From Mucilaginibacter sp. (GTDB taxonomy: Bacteria > Bacteroidota > Bacteroidia > Sphingobacteriales > Sphingobacteriaceae): 36,589 nt of DNA. Positions 24,424 through 32,746 of the stretch are shown in pieces. How positions within the stretch are numbered: position 1 is the stretch's first letter; each line of letters starts with the position of its first letter. A model generated the notes under the pieces. The model did not search any database, had not been told where the DNA came from, and saw only the letters and a list, made by a program, of their open reading frames with translations. Location of the stretch: positions 1-36,589 of the forward strand of contig JAQBOU010000162.1 in the NCBI GenBank assembly GCA_028287865.1, read 5' to 3'. Made by a program: the position numbers and the translations under genes.

Positions 24424-24619
24424 TTATCATTTTAAGGTCAAGGCTGTATATTAAAGGAGCAGAAAAAAATTAACAATAAGAGATTATTAAAGATGGAATA
24501 GTTTGCGCCGTCACGGTTTTATCACATTTTCGGTGAAAGCCGAAATAATCTTGGTTCATGATCTGCAATTATATCATTTTGCAGGTATATTCGTTAATGG
24601 TATTATTCAGTGCTGAAAT

Positions 24620-27600
24620 ATGAATTCCACCGATAATTATGCGCTCTTAATTGACAAGATCAACATCTTTATCCGCAAGTACTATTTTAACAATCTTTTA
24701 AGAGGGCTTATATTTTTAGGCGCGGGGCTATTTTCTGCCTATGTGGTTATAACCGTAAGTGAATATTTCGGAAATTTTAGTGTTGTGTTTCGCACAATAC
24801 TTTTTTACCTGTTTATTTTTCTGAATATCGGGCTTATTGCATGGTTAATTATCCCCTCCTTGCTATCATGGCTTAAATTAGGCAACTCCTTAACCCATGA
24901 TCAGGCTGCAGAAATTATAGGCAAGCATTTTAACGACGTTAATGACAAACTGCTCAATACGCTGCAACTGAAAAAACAGGCAGCCGAAGATCCACAGCAC
25001 CGTGCATTGATAGAGGCAAGCATTGATCAAAAAATAGAAGCGTTAAAGCCGGTAAGCTTCCCTTCAGCAATAAATATTAAGGAGAACTCTAAATATCTGA
25101 AATGGGCGTTGTTCCCCGCAGGCGTTATATGTATTATAGCCTTTGCGGCACCGTCGGTATTAACAGAAAGCACCCGAAAGCTCATCCGGCACAATGAATA
25201 TTTTGCCGCCGTTGCTCCTTTCAGCTTCATCGTACAAAACAAAACCTTTTCTGTAGGTCAGGGCGATGATTTAAAGCTGGATCTGAAACTGGATGGGAAC
25301 CGGCTTCCGGCGGATGTTTACGTTGAAACAGCTAACAATACCTTTAAGCTGGACAAGGAGAATATCAGCCGTTTTCATTACCTGTTTACTAACCTGCAGC
25401 AAAACACTTTTTTTAAGCTTACAGCCAATGGCTTCACTTCTGCCCAATACGAAATTAAAGTAAACCTGCGCCCGGCCCTGCTTCATTTTGATGTGCAATT
25501 AAATTATCCGGCGTATCTGCATAAAAAAGATGAGAAACTAATCAACGCCGGCGATTTGACCATTCCCGCAGGTACCGTAGTTAACTGGAGCCTTCATACG
25601 CAAAATGCTTCAGCCCTGTCTTTTTATATAAACGGGCACACCGCAAACCTTAATTCTACAGTGCCTGATTTATTTGAGCACAGCGAAAAAATAGTTAAAA
25701 ATTGCGTTTATAAAATCACCCCATTAAATAACATGGTTAACCATGCCGATTCTGCAAGTTACCGGGTTAATGTGATCGCCGATGAACCACCAGCTATTAC
25801 TGTGGAGGAAAAGCAGGACAGTATCAGCGTGAAAACGCTTTATTTTGATGGCAGGATACAGGATGACCATGGTTTTTCATCGCTTACTTTTAATTATATT
25901 GTTGGCAACCCGGCAGATAAAGCAAATTTAAAAACATTCACCAAACCTGTTAAAGCCGACCTGGGCCAAACACAGGCTAATTTCTTCTACTATTGGAACC
26001 TGAAAGACCTGGGCATAAAACCGGGCGACCAGGTAACTTACTTTTTTGAAGTGGGAGATAATGATGCGGTAAATGGGCCTAAAAAAGCGCGGTCGCCGGA
26101 GCATACGCTTAACATCCCTGACACGAAAGAGTTAAACAATGAATTAAACGCAGGAACAGAAGCGGTAAAACAAAAAATGGTTTCGGCAATAAAAATTGCA
26201 GGGCAGATAGAGCATGATTCTCAAAAGCTTAACCAGATGCTGCTGGACAAAAACACGCTTTCGTTTGATGAAAAAAAACAAATTGAGGACCTGTTGCAAA
26301 AAAAGAAAGACCTGGATGACCTGGTGAAGGAAATACAGGGCGACAATAAAAAGAATTTATATAACCGGCAGGAGAACCAGCAGCAAAACAATGACCTAAC
26401 CGAAAAACAAAAACAGATGGATGAGCTGCTGAAAAGTGTCCTTGATCCAAAAACACAGGAGATGCTGCAAAAATTACAGCAAATGCTTCAGAATGAACAA
26501 AAAGACGGAACGAGAGATCAATTGTCAAAAATGCAGAACGACAATAAATCTCTGAAAAAAGAACTCGACCGCATGCTGGAGCTGTACAAAAAGCTGGAGT
26601 TTGAGCAAAAGTTAAATCAGAATGTTAGCCAGCTTAACCAATTGTCGCAGGAACAACAAAAACTTGCAGACCAGGCCAAACAGGCAGGTGCAGACCAGCA
26701 GGGACTGCAAAAAGATCAGCAAAAGCTTAATCAAAATTTCCAGGATATAAAAAAATCATTGGACGATCTGCAAAAGGCCAATGAGCAGATGGAGCAAAAA
26801 GAAACCTTTGAAAACCCAAAGCAGGATGAGCAGAGCATTGATCAGCAAATGGAAAAAAGTGCCGACGAATTAAAAAAGAGCAGTCCGTCAAAGGCTTCGC
26901 CATCACAACAACAGGCTGCAAAAGAAATGAAGCAGCTTGCGGATAAAATGCAGCAAAAAGAGCAGGAGGGTCAGGAAAGCGAAAACAATGTTGATGCACA
27001 GCAACTGCGCGAGCTGTTAAAAAACCTAATCAACAGCTCATTTGAACAGGAGAAAGTAATGCAAACATTAAAGGGAACGAACCCTACGGATCCGAATTAT
27101 ATATCCCTCTCCCAAAATCAGAAAAGCATAAAAGATAATTTAAAAACTGCCGAAGACAGCCTGTATGCCTTAAGCAGACGTATCCCACAGATCCAATCAA
27201 CCGTTAACCAGGAAGTGTCGGGTATCAATAACCATATTGACCAGGCTTTACAAGATTTAGGCGACAGGCGAACCGCAGAGGCAACGCGCAGTCAGCAATA
27301 TGCCATGACATCAATGAATAATTTGGCGTTAATGTTAAGCGAGGCGTTGGACCAGCTGCAAAACGCCATGAATAAGGGAAAAAGCGGTAAAGGAAAAGGA
27401 AAACAACAATCATTGGAGCAATTGGCTAAAATGCAGCAGCAATTAAATCAAAATATGCAAAAGGCCCGGGAGCAAATGCAACAGCAGGGAAACGCTGGAA
27501 AAAGTTCTGGTGGAAATAATGGAAATATTAGCGAACAATTAGCTAAATTAGCGCGTCAGCAACAAATGATCAGGGAGGGTCTACAGCAGATAAACCGGGA

Positions 27601-27955
27601 CGAAAACAAAGATGGGACAGGCGGGTTGGGGAATTTGGATAAAATTTCGAAAGAAATGGAACAAACTGAGCGTGATCTCGTAAACAGGAAAATCTCGGAG
27701 GAAGCCCTTAAGCGCCAGCAGCAAATTCAAAGCCGGTTATTAGAAGCAGAAAAGGCTGAACAAGAGCGGGAACAGGACCAGCAGCGCGAGAGCAAAGCCG
27801 GAAAAGACATCCCGCCGGGATACATAAAAGCATTGCAGGAATACCAGCAAGCCAAAGAAAAACAAACCGAGCAGGTAAGGACGGTGTCTCCTGCATTAAA
27901 TTTATATTATAAATCAAAAATAATATCTTACTTTGATCTACTCAACGCAAAATGA
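24620..27955 (+). CDS. DUF4175-family protein with long coiled-coil/Gln-rich region
   Basis: A 1111-residue protein. Two membrane segments lie near the N-terminus (LLRGLIFLGAGLFSAYVV and LFYLFIFLNIGLIAWLII, about 23-81), with a third near 160-180 (FPAGVICIIAFAAP). A beta-rich region follows (about 190-500), with SFIVQNKTFSVGQGDDLKLD and FDVQLNYPAYLHKKDEKL. From about 510 to 1080 it is helical and rich in Q, K, E and L, strongly coiled-coil, with a GKSGKGKGKQQ insert near 915. This matches the Bacteroidota DUF4175 family; its function is unknown. The next gene starts one base after the stop, so it is translated together with the ATPase and ybeY. Confidence 0.85.
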   Translation: MNSTDNYALLIDKINIFIRKYYFNNLLRGLIFLGAGLFSAYVVITVSEYFGNFSVVFRTILFYLFIFLNIGLIAWLIIPSLLSWLKLGNSLTHDQAAEIIGKHFNDVNDKLLNTLQLKKQAAEDPQHRALIEASIDQKIEALKPVSFPSAINIKENSKYLKWALFPAGVICIIAFAAPSVLTESTRKLIRHNEYFAAVAPFSFIVQNKTFSVGQGDDLKLDLKLDGNRLPADVYVETANNTFKLDKENISRFHYLFTNLQQNTFFKLTANGFTSAQYEIKVNLRPALLHFDVQLNYPAYLHKKDEKLINAGDLTIPAGTVVNWSLHTQNASALSFYINGHTANLNSTVPDLFEHSEKIVKNCVYKITPLNNMVNHADSASYRVNVIADEPPAITVEEKQDSISVKTLYFDGRIQDDHGFSSLTFNYIVGNPADKANLKTFTKPVKADLGQTQANFFYYWNLKDLGIKPGDQVTYFFEVGDNDAVNGPKKARSPEHTLNIPDTKELNNELNAGTEAVKQKMVSAIKIAGQIEHDSQKLNQMLLDKNTLSFDEKKQIEDLLQKKKDLDDLVKEIQGDNKKNLYNRQENQQQNNDLTEKQKQMDELLKSVLDPKTQEMLQKLQQMLQNEQKDGTRDQLSKMQNDNKSLKKELDRMLELYKKLEFEQKLNQNVSQLNQLSQEQQKLADQAKQAGADQQGLQKDQQKLNQNFQDIKKSLDDLQKANEQMEQKETFENPKQDEQSIDQQMEKSADELKKSSPSKASPSQQQAAKEMKQLADKMQQKEQEGQESENNVDAQQLRELLKNLINSSFEQEKVMQTLKGTNPTDPNYISLSQNQKSIKDNLKTAEDSLYALSRRIPQIQSTVNQEVSGINNHIDQALQDLGDRRTAEATRSQQYAMTSMNNLALMLSEALDQLQNAMNKGKSGKGKGKQQSLEQLAKMQQQLNQNMQKAREQMQQQGNAGKSSGGNNGNISEQLAKLARQQQMIREGLQQINRDENKDGTGGLGNLDKISKEMEQTERDLVNRKISEEALKRQQQIQSRLLEAEKAEQEREQDQQRESKAGKDIPPGYIKALQEYQQAKEKQTEQVRTVSPALNLYYKSKIISYFDLLNAK

Positions 27956-27956
27956 C

Positions 27957-28379
27957 ATGGACCAATCAAATGTTCAAACAGGTGAATTGTATACGTTACA
28001 GCTTCCTTCAAAACAGGAAAGTATAACGCTGCTCGAAAATTTGATAGAGGAGATTGCCGATAAACATAAAATTAGTGAAGATACCTTCGCTAACATGATG
28101 ACATGCCTAAGTGAGGCTGCTATTAACGCTATTGTACACGGCAATAAGCTTGACGCAAATAAAAAAGTTATTGTAAATGCGGATGTAGAAGGCCGCCGGA
28201 TTATATGGACAGTTACTGATGAGGGGGATGGCTTTGATTATAATAACCTTGCCGATCCAACAGCGCCGGAAAACATTGAAAATCTTACCGGAAGAGGTGT
28301 TTTTATTATTAAACACCTGGCTGATCAGTGCATATTTAATACTAAAGGAAATGAAGTTGAACTTCACTTTAAAATATAA
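27957..28379 (+). CDS. Histidine-kinase-like ATP-binding protein (RsbW/anti-sigma-factor type)
   Basis: A 140-residue single GHKL ATPase domain, similar to anti-sigma serine kinases. The N box is LSEAAINAIVHGNKLDANKK (E...N...HG), the G1 box is VTDEGDGFDYNNL and the G2 box is ENLTGRGVFIIKHLAD. No sensor or His-phosphotransfer domain is present. The ATG at 27957 (MDQSNVQTG) was chosen over the TTG at 27933, which overlaps DUF4175 coding sequence. The stop overlaps the ybeY start by one base (TAATG). A partner anti-anti-sigma or sigma factor is not in the window, so its target is open. Confidence 0.88.
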   Translation: MDQSNVQTGELYTLQLPSKQESITLLENLIEEIADKHKISEDTFANMMTCLSEAAINAIVHGNKLDANKKVIVNADVEGRRIIWTVTDEGDGFDYNNLADPTAPENIENLTGRGVFIIKHLADQCIFNTKGNEVELHFKI

Positions 28380-28810
28380 TGCCCTCAATTGAATTTTTTG
28401 AAGAAGACATCACCTATAAATTAAAAAACAAAACTGCTGTTAGGCAATGGATAACTGATACCATACTGGCCGAAGGCTTTAAATTAAAAGAGCTAACCTA
28501 TATTTTTTGTTCCGATAATTATTTGCTGCAAATAAATCAGCAATACCTTAACCATGATACCTATACTGATATTATCACCTTTGATAATTCGGAATTAGAA
28601 AAGGTAATTATTGGCGATATCTTTATCTCTATTGACCGCATCCGCGAAAATTCCCTGAAGTTTAATATAACCGAAGCCAGCGAACTGCACCGGGTAATCA
28701 TTCACGGCGCATTGCACCTGTTAGGATATAAGGATAAAACCCTCACAGACAAGAAAAAAATGACATTAAAAGAGGATTTCTATTTGAACAAGAGAAGCTT
28801 TATTGGCTAA
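28379..28810 (+). CDS. ybeY: Endoribonuclease YbeY
   Basis: A 143-residue rRNA-maturation and quality-control RNase. Conserved parts include IFCSDNYLLQINQQYLNHDT, YTDIITFDN, IGDIFISIDRIREN and the metal motif HRVIIHGALHLLGYKDKT. The usual motif is HGxLHLxGxDH with three zinc-binding histidines. Here His109 and His113 are kept but position 119 is Asp. I recall Bacteroidota relatives also lacking the third His, so this is probably a clade trait. It overlaps the upstream ATPase gene by one base. Confidence 0.9.
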   Translation: MPSIEFFEEDITYKLKNKTAVRQWITDTILAEGFKLKELTYIFCSDNYLLQINQQYLNHDTYTDIITFDNSELEKVIIGDIFISIDRIRENSLKFNITEASELHRVIIHGALHLLGYKDKTLTDKKKMTLKEDFYLNKRSFIG

Positions 28811-28850
28811 TTTTACGCTATAATTACCATTGAACCAATCTTTTAAAAAT

Positions 28851-29363
28851 ATGAAATTACTTATTTTAATTTTCGCTTTTATGTTCATAGCACCTAAAAG
28901 CCCGATTTATGAATTTAAGCTGACCTCCATTGAAGGGAAGAGCTTTTCGCTGTCTCAATACAAAGGCAAAAAGGTTTTAATTGTTAACACGGCCTCTAAA
29001 TGCGGCTTTACGCCTCAGTATGCCGAATTACAAAAACTTGCTGACCTTTACAAAGACAAACTGGTAATTGTAGGTTTCCCGGCAAACAACTTTGGCGGCC
29101 AGGAACCTGGTTCAAATTCTGAAATTAAAACATTTTGTGAAAAACGCTTCGGCGTGACGTTTCCGCTAAGCGAAAAAATCAGCGTTAAGGGGGATGACAT
29201 TTATCCTTTGTTTAAATATTTAACAGAGGCTCCAAATCCTGATTTTACAGGAGAGATCAAATGGAATTTTGAGAAGTTTTTGATCGATGAAAACGGAAAT
29301 CTTATCCATCGTTTCCGCTCACAAACCACCCCGCTATCGCCTGAGCTTACAAAATATTTGTAA
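28851..29363 (+). CDS. Glutathione/thioredoxin-type peroxidase, exported form
   Basis: A 170-residue Gpx-family peroxidase with a hydrophobic N-terminus (MKLLILIFAFMFIAPKS) that should direct it to the periplasm. The catalytic region is VLIVNTASKCGFTPQYAELQ with Cys51 in place of selenocysteine. GFPANNFGGQEPGSN gives the catalytic Gln, and IKWNFEKFLIDENGN the Trp and Asn. Such Cys-Gpx enzymes commonly use thioredoxin to reduce hydroperoxides. The ATG at 28851 fits; the TTG at 28830 is less likely. It follows ybeY by 40 bases and ends in a strong hairpin. Confidence 0.9.
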   Translation: MKLLILIFAFMFIAPKSPIYEFKLTSIEGKSFSLSQYKGKKVLIVNTASKCGFTPQYAELQKLADLYKDKLVIVGFPANNFGGQEPGSNSEIKTFCEKRFGVTFPLSEKISVKGDDIYPLFKYLTEAPNPDFTGEIKWNFEKFLIDENGNLIHRFRSQTTPLSPELTKYL

Positions 29364-29378
29364 ACGAACCCGTTAACT

Positions 29379-29415
29379 AACAAAGCCCTCTGGATTTTTT
29401 TCAGAGGGCTTTGTT
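29379..29415. terminator. Bidirectional terminator between gpx and mlaD
   Basis: AACAAAGCCCTCTG (29379-29392) pairs perfectly over 14 bp with CAGAGGGCTTTGTT (29402-29415) around a T-rich loop, between two convergent genes. The T-run after the stem is short. Confidence 0.8.
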
Positions 29416-29435
29416 ATGAAACTACATCGTTATAC

Positions 29436-30185
29436 CTATTGTTTCGGCGCATCGGGTGCGCCTTGTGCCTTCTTAATAGAATCTTGTTGGGCCTTTTTCT
29501 TTTTCTTCCTAAAAAATCCTTTTAACAGAAAATTACTTTGTGCAGCTTTAAGATCGGTGTTTAATGTTGTAGTGGTAGAATGTACATTTTTCATGGTTGT
29601 TTGTGCTTGCTTTACAGTCCCCTCAAGGTCTTTTGAAAGCTTATCGCTATTCAGCAAACGTCCTATGCTACCTTGCCCGTGGTTAACCTTTCCTACAATT
29701 TCCGACAACCCGCCGGTTAACGATTCTGCGTTGTCTATCACTTTGGTTAATTTAGCGATTATCTTGTCTACATCCACCGGGTTAACGGAGGCAAGCTGAT
29801 TACCTGCCTGTATCTGTTCTGTACTGGTAACGCCGCCTGGGGCAATTACTATTAATTTATCGCCCATTAAACCATCGCTCCCAATACTCAATTTTGCGTC
29901 CTTTTTTATAAATTTCTTAACGCTGTTGTTTAAAGTAACGTCAACCCTAACAGAGCTGTCTGTTTCAATATTTATAGCCTGTACAACCCCTACATTAATC
30001 CCTGCAAAGCGTACATTGTTGCCCACCTGTAAACCATTTACATTTTTGAATTTCCCGTAAATATTAAAGGTTGAACTGAAATAGTTTTTTTGATTGCCAA
30101 TAAAAAAGACCGCCAATACCAATACCAAAAGTCCGATAAAGGTAAATAAGCCTATTTTTATTTTTTGTCCTGATGTTGTTTTCAT
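29436..30185 (-). CDS. MlaD-family MCE-domain lipid transport protein
   Basis: A 249-residue protein with one N-terminal membrane anchor (IGLFTFIGLLVLVLAVFFIG, about 12-31). A single MCE domain follows (FNIYGKFKNVNGLQVGNNVR, FAGINVGVVQAINIETDSSV, KLSIGSDGLMGDKLIVIAPG). The C-terminal helical region has SIGRLLNSDKL and a basic end (RKKKKKAQQDS). It is the periplasmic ring component of an MCE lipid transporter. It overlaps the ATPase gene by 4 bases (ATGA), so the two are coupled. MlaA, B and C partners are not in the window, which I believe is common in this phylum. Confidence 0.9.
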   Translation of the reverse strand: MKTTSGQKIKIGLFTFIGLLVLVLAVFFIGNQKNYFSSTFNIYGKFKNVNGLQVGNNVRFAGINVGVVQAINIETDSSVRVDVTLNNSVKKFIKKDAKLSIGSDGLMGDKLIVIAPGGVTSTEQIQAGNQLASVNPVDVDKIIAKLTKVIDNAESLTGGLSEIVGKVNHGQGSIGRLLNSDKLSKDLEGTVKQAQTTMKNVHSTTTTLNTDLKAAQSNFLLKGFFRKKKKKAQQDSIKKAQGAPDAPKQ

Positions 30186-30970
30186 AATATATCTGTAAAG
30201 TATGCCGCTACTGCTTTATTTTTTGATTTGTGAAGTTCTTCAAACGAACCCTCTGCTATGTATTTACCATCATCCATTATCAATACACGGTCTGATGCAA
30301 TGCGTGCACATTCCATATCGTGCGTAATTATAATGGATGACGTTTGGTTTTGCTTTTGTATCTTTAATATCAGCTCACTGATCTCTCTTGATGTTATGGG
30401 ATCCAGACCGGTCGTTGGTTCATCATAAAGTATAATTTCAGGATTAATTACAATTGTTCGTGCCAGGCCTGCTCTTTTTCGCATCCCTCCAGACAGATCA
30501 GAAGGCAGCTTATCAATCGCGTCAAGTAATCCAACGGCGTCAAGGCCTTCTTCTACCCGTTTGTCAATTTCTGCCTGATCTGTTATTTTTAGTACCCTGG
30601 TTAATGGGAACTCTAAATTTTCGCGCACGGTCATTGAATCATATAAAGCGCCGCTTTGAAACAAAAAGCCAACCTTCATCCTTAACTCCTTCAATTCCTT
30701 TTCGCCCATTTCAGCTACTTCCTCACCAAATACAGTAAGCGATCCTCCATCAGGCTTTAATAACCCTACAATACATTGTATAGTTACCGATTTTCCGGTA
30801 CCTGATCTTCCTAAAATAACTACGTTTTCTCCCCGTTTCAGGTCAAGAGTTATATCCTTTAAAACATCTTTGGTGCCAAAAGACTTTTTTAGCCCGTTTA
30901 TTGATATTACTATTTCATCCTTTTTTTTGGATGCGTTTTTTTGTTCTTTATCTTCTTTCACCTGGTCCAT
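30182..30970 (-). CDS. MlaF-like ABC transporter ATPase
   Basis: A 262-residue ABC ATPase driving the MCE lipid transporter on the cytoplasmic side. The Walker A motif is ILGRSGTGKSVTIQCIVGLL, the signature is DLSGGMRKRAGLARTIVINP, the Walker B is EIILYDEPTTGLDPITS, and the H-loop is IIITHDME. GLLKPDGGSLTVFGEEV and the Q-loop VGFLFQSGALYDSMTVRENL closely match the MlaF/Ttg2A group. It lies 6 bases after the permease and overlaps mlaD. Confidence 0.93.
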   Translation of the reverse strand: MDQVKEDKEQKNASKKKDEIVISINGLKKSFGTKDVLKDITLDLKRGENVVILGRSGTGKSVTIQCIVGLLKPDGGSLTVFGEEVAEMGEKELKELRMKVGFLFQSGALYDSMTVRENLEFPLTRVLKITDQAEIDKRVEEGLDAVGLLDAIDKLPSDLSGGMRKRAGLARTIVINPEIILYDEPTTGLDPITSREISELILKIQKQNQTSSIIITHDMECARIASDRVLIMDDGKYIAEGSFEELHKSKNKAVAAYFTDIL

Positions 30971-30976
30971 ATCTTT

Positions 30977-31756
30977 TTAATTATAAAATAATAAACTGGT
31001 GATCTGAACGGCAATCGCATCAATCACAAAAATCCATAGCGATGCCGTTACAACTGCTGAATTTGCTGCAATGCCTACGCTTTCGGTCCCTTTATTTGAA
31101 TTAAATCCTTTATAACAACCAACAAAGCCTATAGCAAATCCAAAAAATATCGTTTTAACCAGCGCGGGTAAAAAGTCGGTAAAATCAAGAGAGCCTATTA
31201 CTTTGGTAAAATAGAGGTTAAAACTCATGCTATCCCTTATATTCAACGCCAGGAAGCCTCCAAAAAGGCCTATTGCGTCGCCAAGAACAGATAATAACGG
31301 AACCATTACCGTTGTTGCAATGATCCTGGTAACTACTAAATATTGCACAGGATTTGCTCCCGATACCTCCATGGCGTCAAGCTGCTCGGTTACTTTCATG
31401 CTTCCAAGCTCAGCGCCTATGCTTGATGCTATTTTACCGGCACAAATTATGGCAATAATTACCGGCCCTATTTCGCGGACAAAAGAAACAGACAATGTTT
31501 TAGGCAGCATGCTTGCTGCTCCGAAAGCTACCAAAGTTGGTCGCAATTGAAGTATAAGCACTATTCCCATTATAAAAGAAGTAATGCCAACCAGCATTAT
31601 AGACCGGTAACCAATTTCATAACATTGCCGCACAAACTCCGACCACTCAAAGCCCCCGGTAAAAACATTCCTGAAAAATCTAAAAAAAAATCCCACCTGG
31701 TCACCAATGCCTTCAAGCCATTTTTTCCATCCCGGAAGTACTATTTCTTCTGCCAT
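30977..31756 (-). CDS. MlaE-family ABC transporter permease
   Basis: A 259-residue inner-membrane permease with about five to six hydrophobic segments. Family marks are GFEWSEFVRQCYEIGYRSIM, ELGSMKVTEQLDAMEVSGAN (the conserved coupling-helix region with EQLDAM) and GFAIGFVGCYKGFNSNKGTE. It forms the core of the MCE lipid transporter and is the first gene of the three. It is divergent from the SDR-like gene across a 333-base gap. Confidence 0.92.
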   Translation of the reverse strand: MAEEIVLPGWKKWLEGIGDQVGFFFRFFRNVFTGGFEWSEFVRQCYEIGYRSIMLVGITSFIMGIVLILQLRPTLVAFGAASMLPKTLSVSFVREIGPVIIAIICAGKIASSIGAELGSMKVTEQLDAMEVSGANPVQYLVVTRIIATTVMVPLLSVLGDAIGLFGGFLALNIRDSMSFNLYFTKVIGSLDFTDFLPALVKTIFFGFAIGFVGCYKGFNSNKGTESVGIAANSAVVTASLWIFVIDAIAVQITSLLFYN

Positions 31757-32089
31757 CTTTATCGTATTTAGCCAGTAACAACACTATTTGAATGGTGCTA
31801 TTTTAACCCATTTATATTAACCTCAGTAAATTCTTGCTGGCTTCTAACGAGGATATTATTAGCAAACGGGGACTGCGCTTCGGTTTTATTGTTTATATCT
31901 CTTGAATATAAAACACTGTAGAAGTGATTTTGTTTAAAATATTTATGAGTATAAATACCGCCCCTACCAATGCAGATAGCCGTTGGTTAAAGTGTTATCA
32001 TAACTAACCAAAAATTAGTGTTTGCGTGTTTAAACATGCAATATTGCTCCCTAATTATTTATGCGTATTTTTGCAAAAAAGGTGTCCTT
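31757..32089. other. Intergenic region between mlaE and the SDR-like gene
   Basis: No gene is recognised in these 333 bases. It holds the promoter of the SDR-like gene (32044-32073) and an inverted repeat TTGGTTA/TAACCAA at 31983-32011 with a nested GTTAT/ATAAC, which could be an operator. The rest is AT-rich and unremarkable. Confidence 0.55.
32044..32073 (+). promoter_or_regulatory. Promoter of the SDR-ABC-F-CBU_0592 run
   Basis: TTG (32044-32046) and TATTTTTG (32066-32073) are separated by 19 bases, an exact fit to the Bacteroidota arrangement. The ATG at 32090 lies 16 bases downstream, which rejects the longer frame that opens at 32018. Confidence 0.65.
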
Positions 32090-32746
32090 ATGGCAAAGAA
32101 AGCGATAGTTGCCGGAGCTAGCGGATTAATTGGCAGTGCGCTTTTAAATATTTTATTGCAAAACAAAGAATACGATACGGTATTAATATTGGTAAGGCGG
32201 CGGCTTCCGATTGAAAATAATAAATTAAAGCAGCTAATAATAAATTTTGAACAGATAGAAGATCATAGCAAATTATTAACAGGCGATGTAGTATTTAGCT
32301 GTTTGGGATCAACCCGGATAAAAACACCCGATTTAAAGGAATATCGGAAGATAGATCATGACTATCCATTAAGACTTGCTAAAATAGCTTTTGAAAATGG
32401 CATCCGTCAATTCCATTTAGTGTCTTCAATAGGTGCAGATTCATCTTCCTCCAATTTCTATACAAAAATGAAGGGCGAAACAGAAGATGATATAAAAAGG
32501 GTAGGCTTGCCTGCCTTGTACATCTATCAACCTTCTCTTTTAACCGGAGAAAGAAAGGAAATCCGGATTGTTGAAAAAATTATTAGCGGACTATTTAAAG
32601 TAATAGATCCATTACTATTCGGGAAATTAAAAAAATATCGCAGCATAGCTGCAACAACTGTAGCGCAAGCTATGTTTAAACAATCTATAGAGAAAAAAGA
32701 GGGAATATTTATATATCCATCTGATAAAATAAAACAAATATCGTGA
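32090..32746 (+). CDS. NAD(P)-binding SDR-like oxidoreductase (HTATIP2/FMP52-like)
   Basis: A 218-residue atypical short-chain dehydrogenase. The nucleotide loop is IVAGASGLIGSALLNILL (GxxGxxG, residues 9-15). The central part has DVVFSCLGSTRIKTPDLKEY, and FHLVSSIGADSSSSNFYTKM leads into the YxxxK-like pair. The C-terminus is complete. Relatives are human HTATIP2/TIP30 and yeast FMP52; the bacterial substrate is unknown. Its TGA stop overlaps the GTG start of the ABC-F gene, so it is coupled to it. Confidence 0.85.
   Translation: MAKKAIVAGASGLIGSALLNILLQNKEYDTVLILVRRRLPIENNKLKQLIINFEQIEDHSKLLTGDVVFSCLGSTRIKTPDLKEYRKIDHDYPLRLAKIAFENGIRQFHLVSSIGADSSSSNFYTKMKGETEDDIKRVGLPALYIYQPSLLTGERKEIRIVEKIISGLFKVIDPLLFGKLKKYRSIAATTVAQAMFKQSIEKKEGIFIYPSDKIKQIS

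Noticed and set aside
32018..32089. Longer N-terminus for the SDR-like protein
   Set aside because: A -33/-7 promoter (32044-32073) lies inside this stretch, and the nucleotide-binding loop is at the usual distance from the ATG at 32090.
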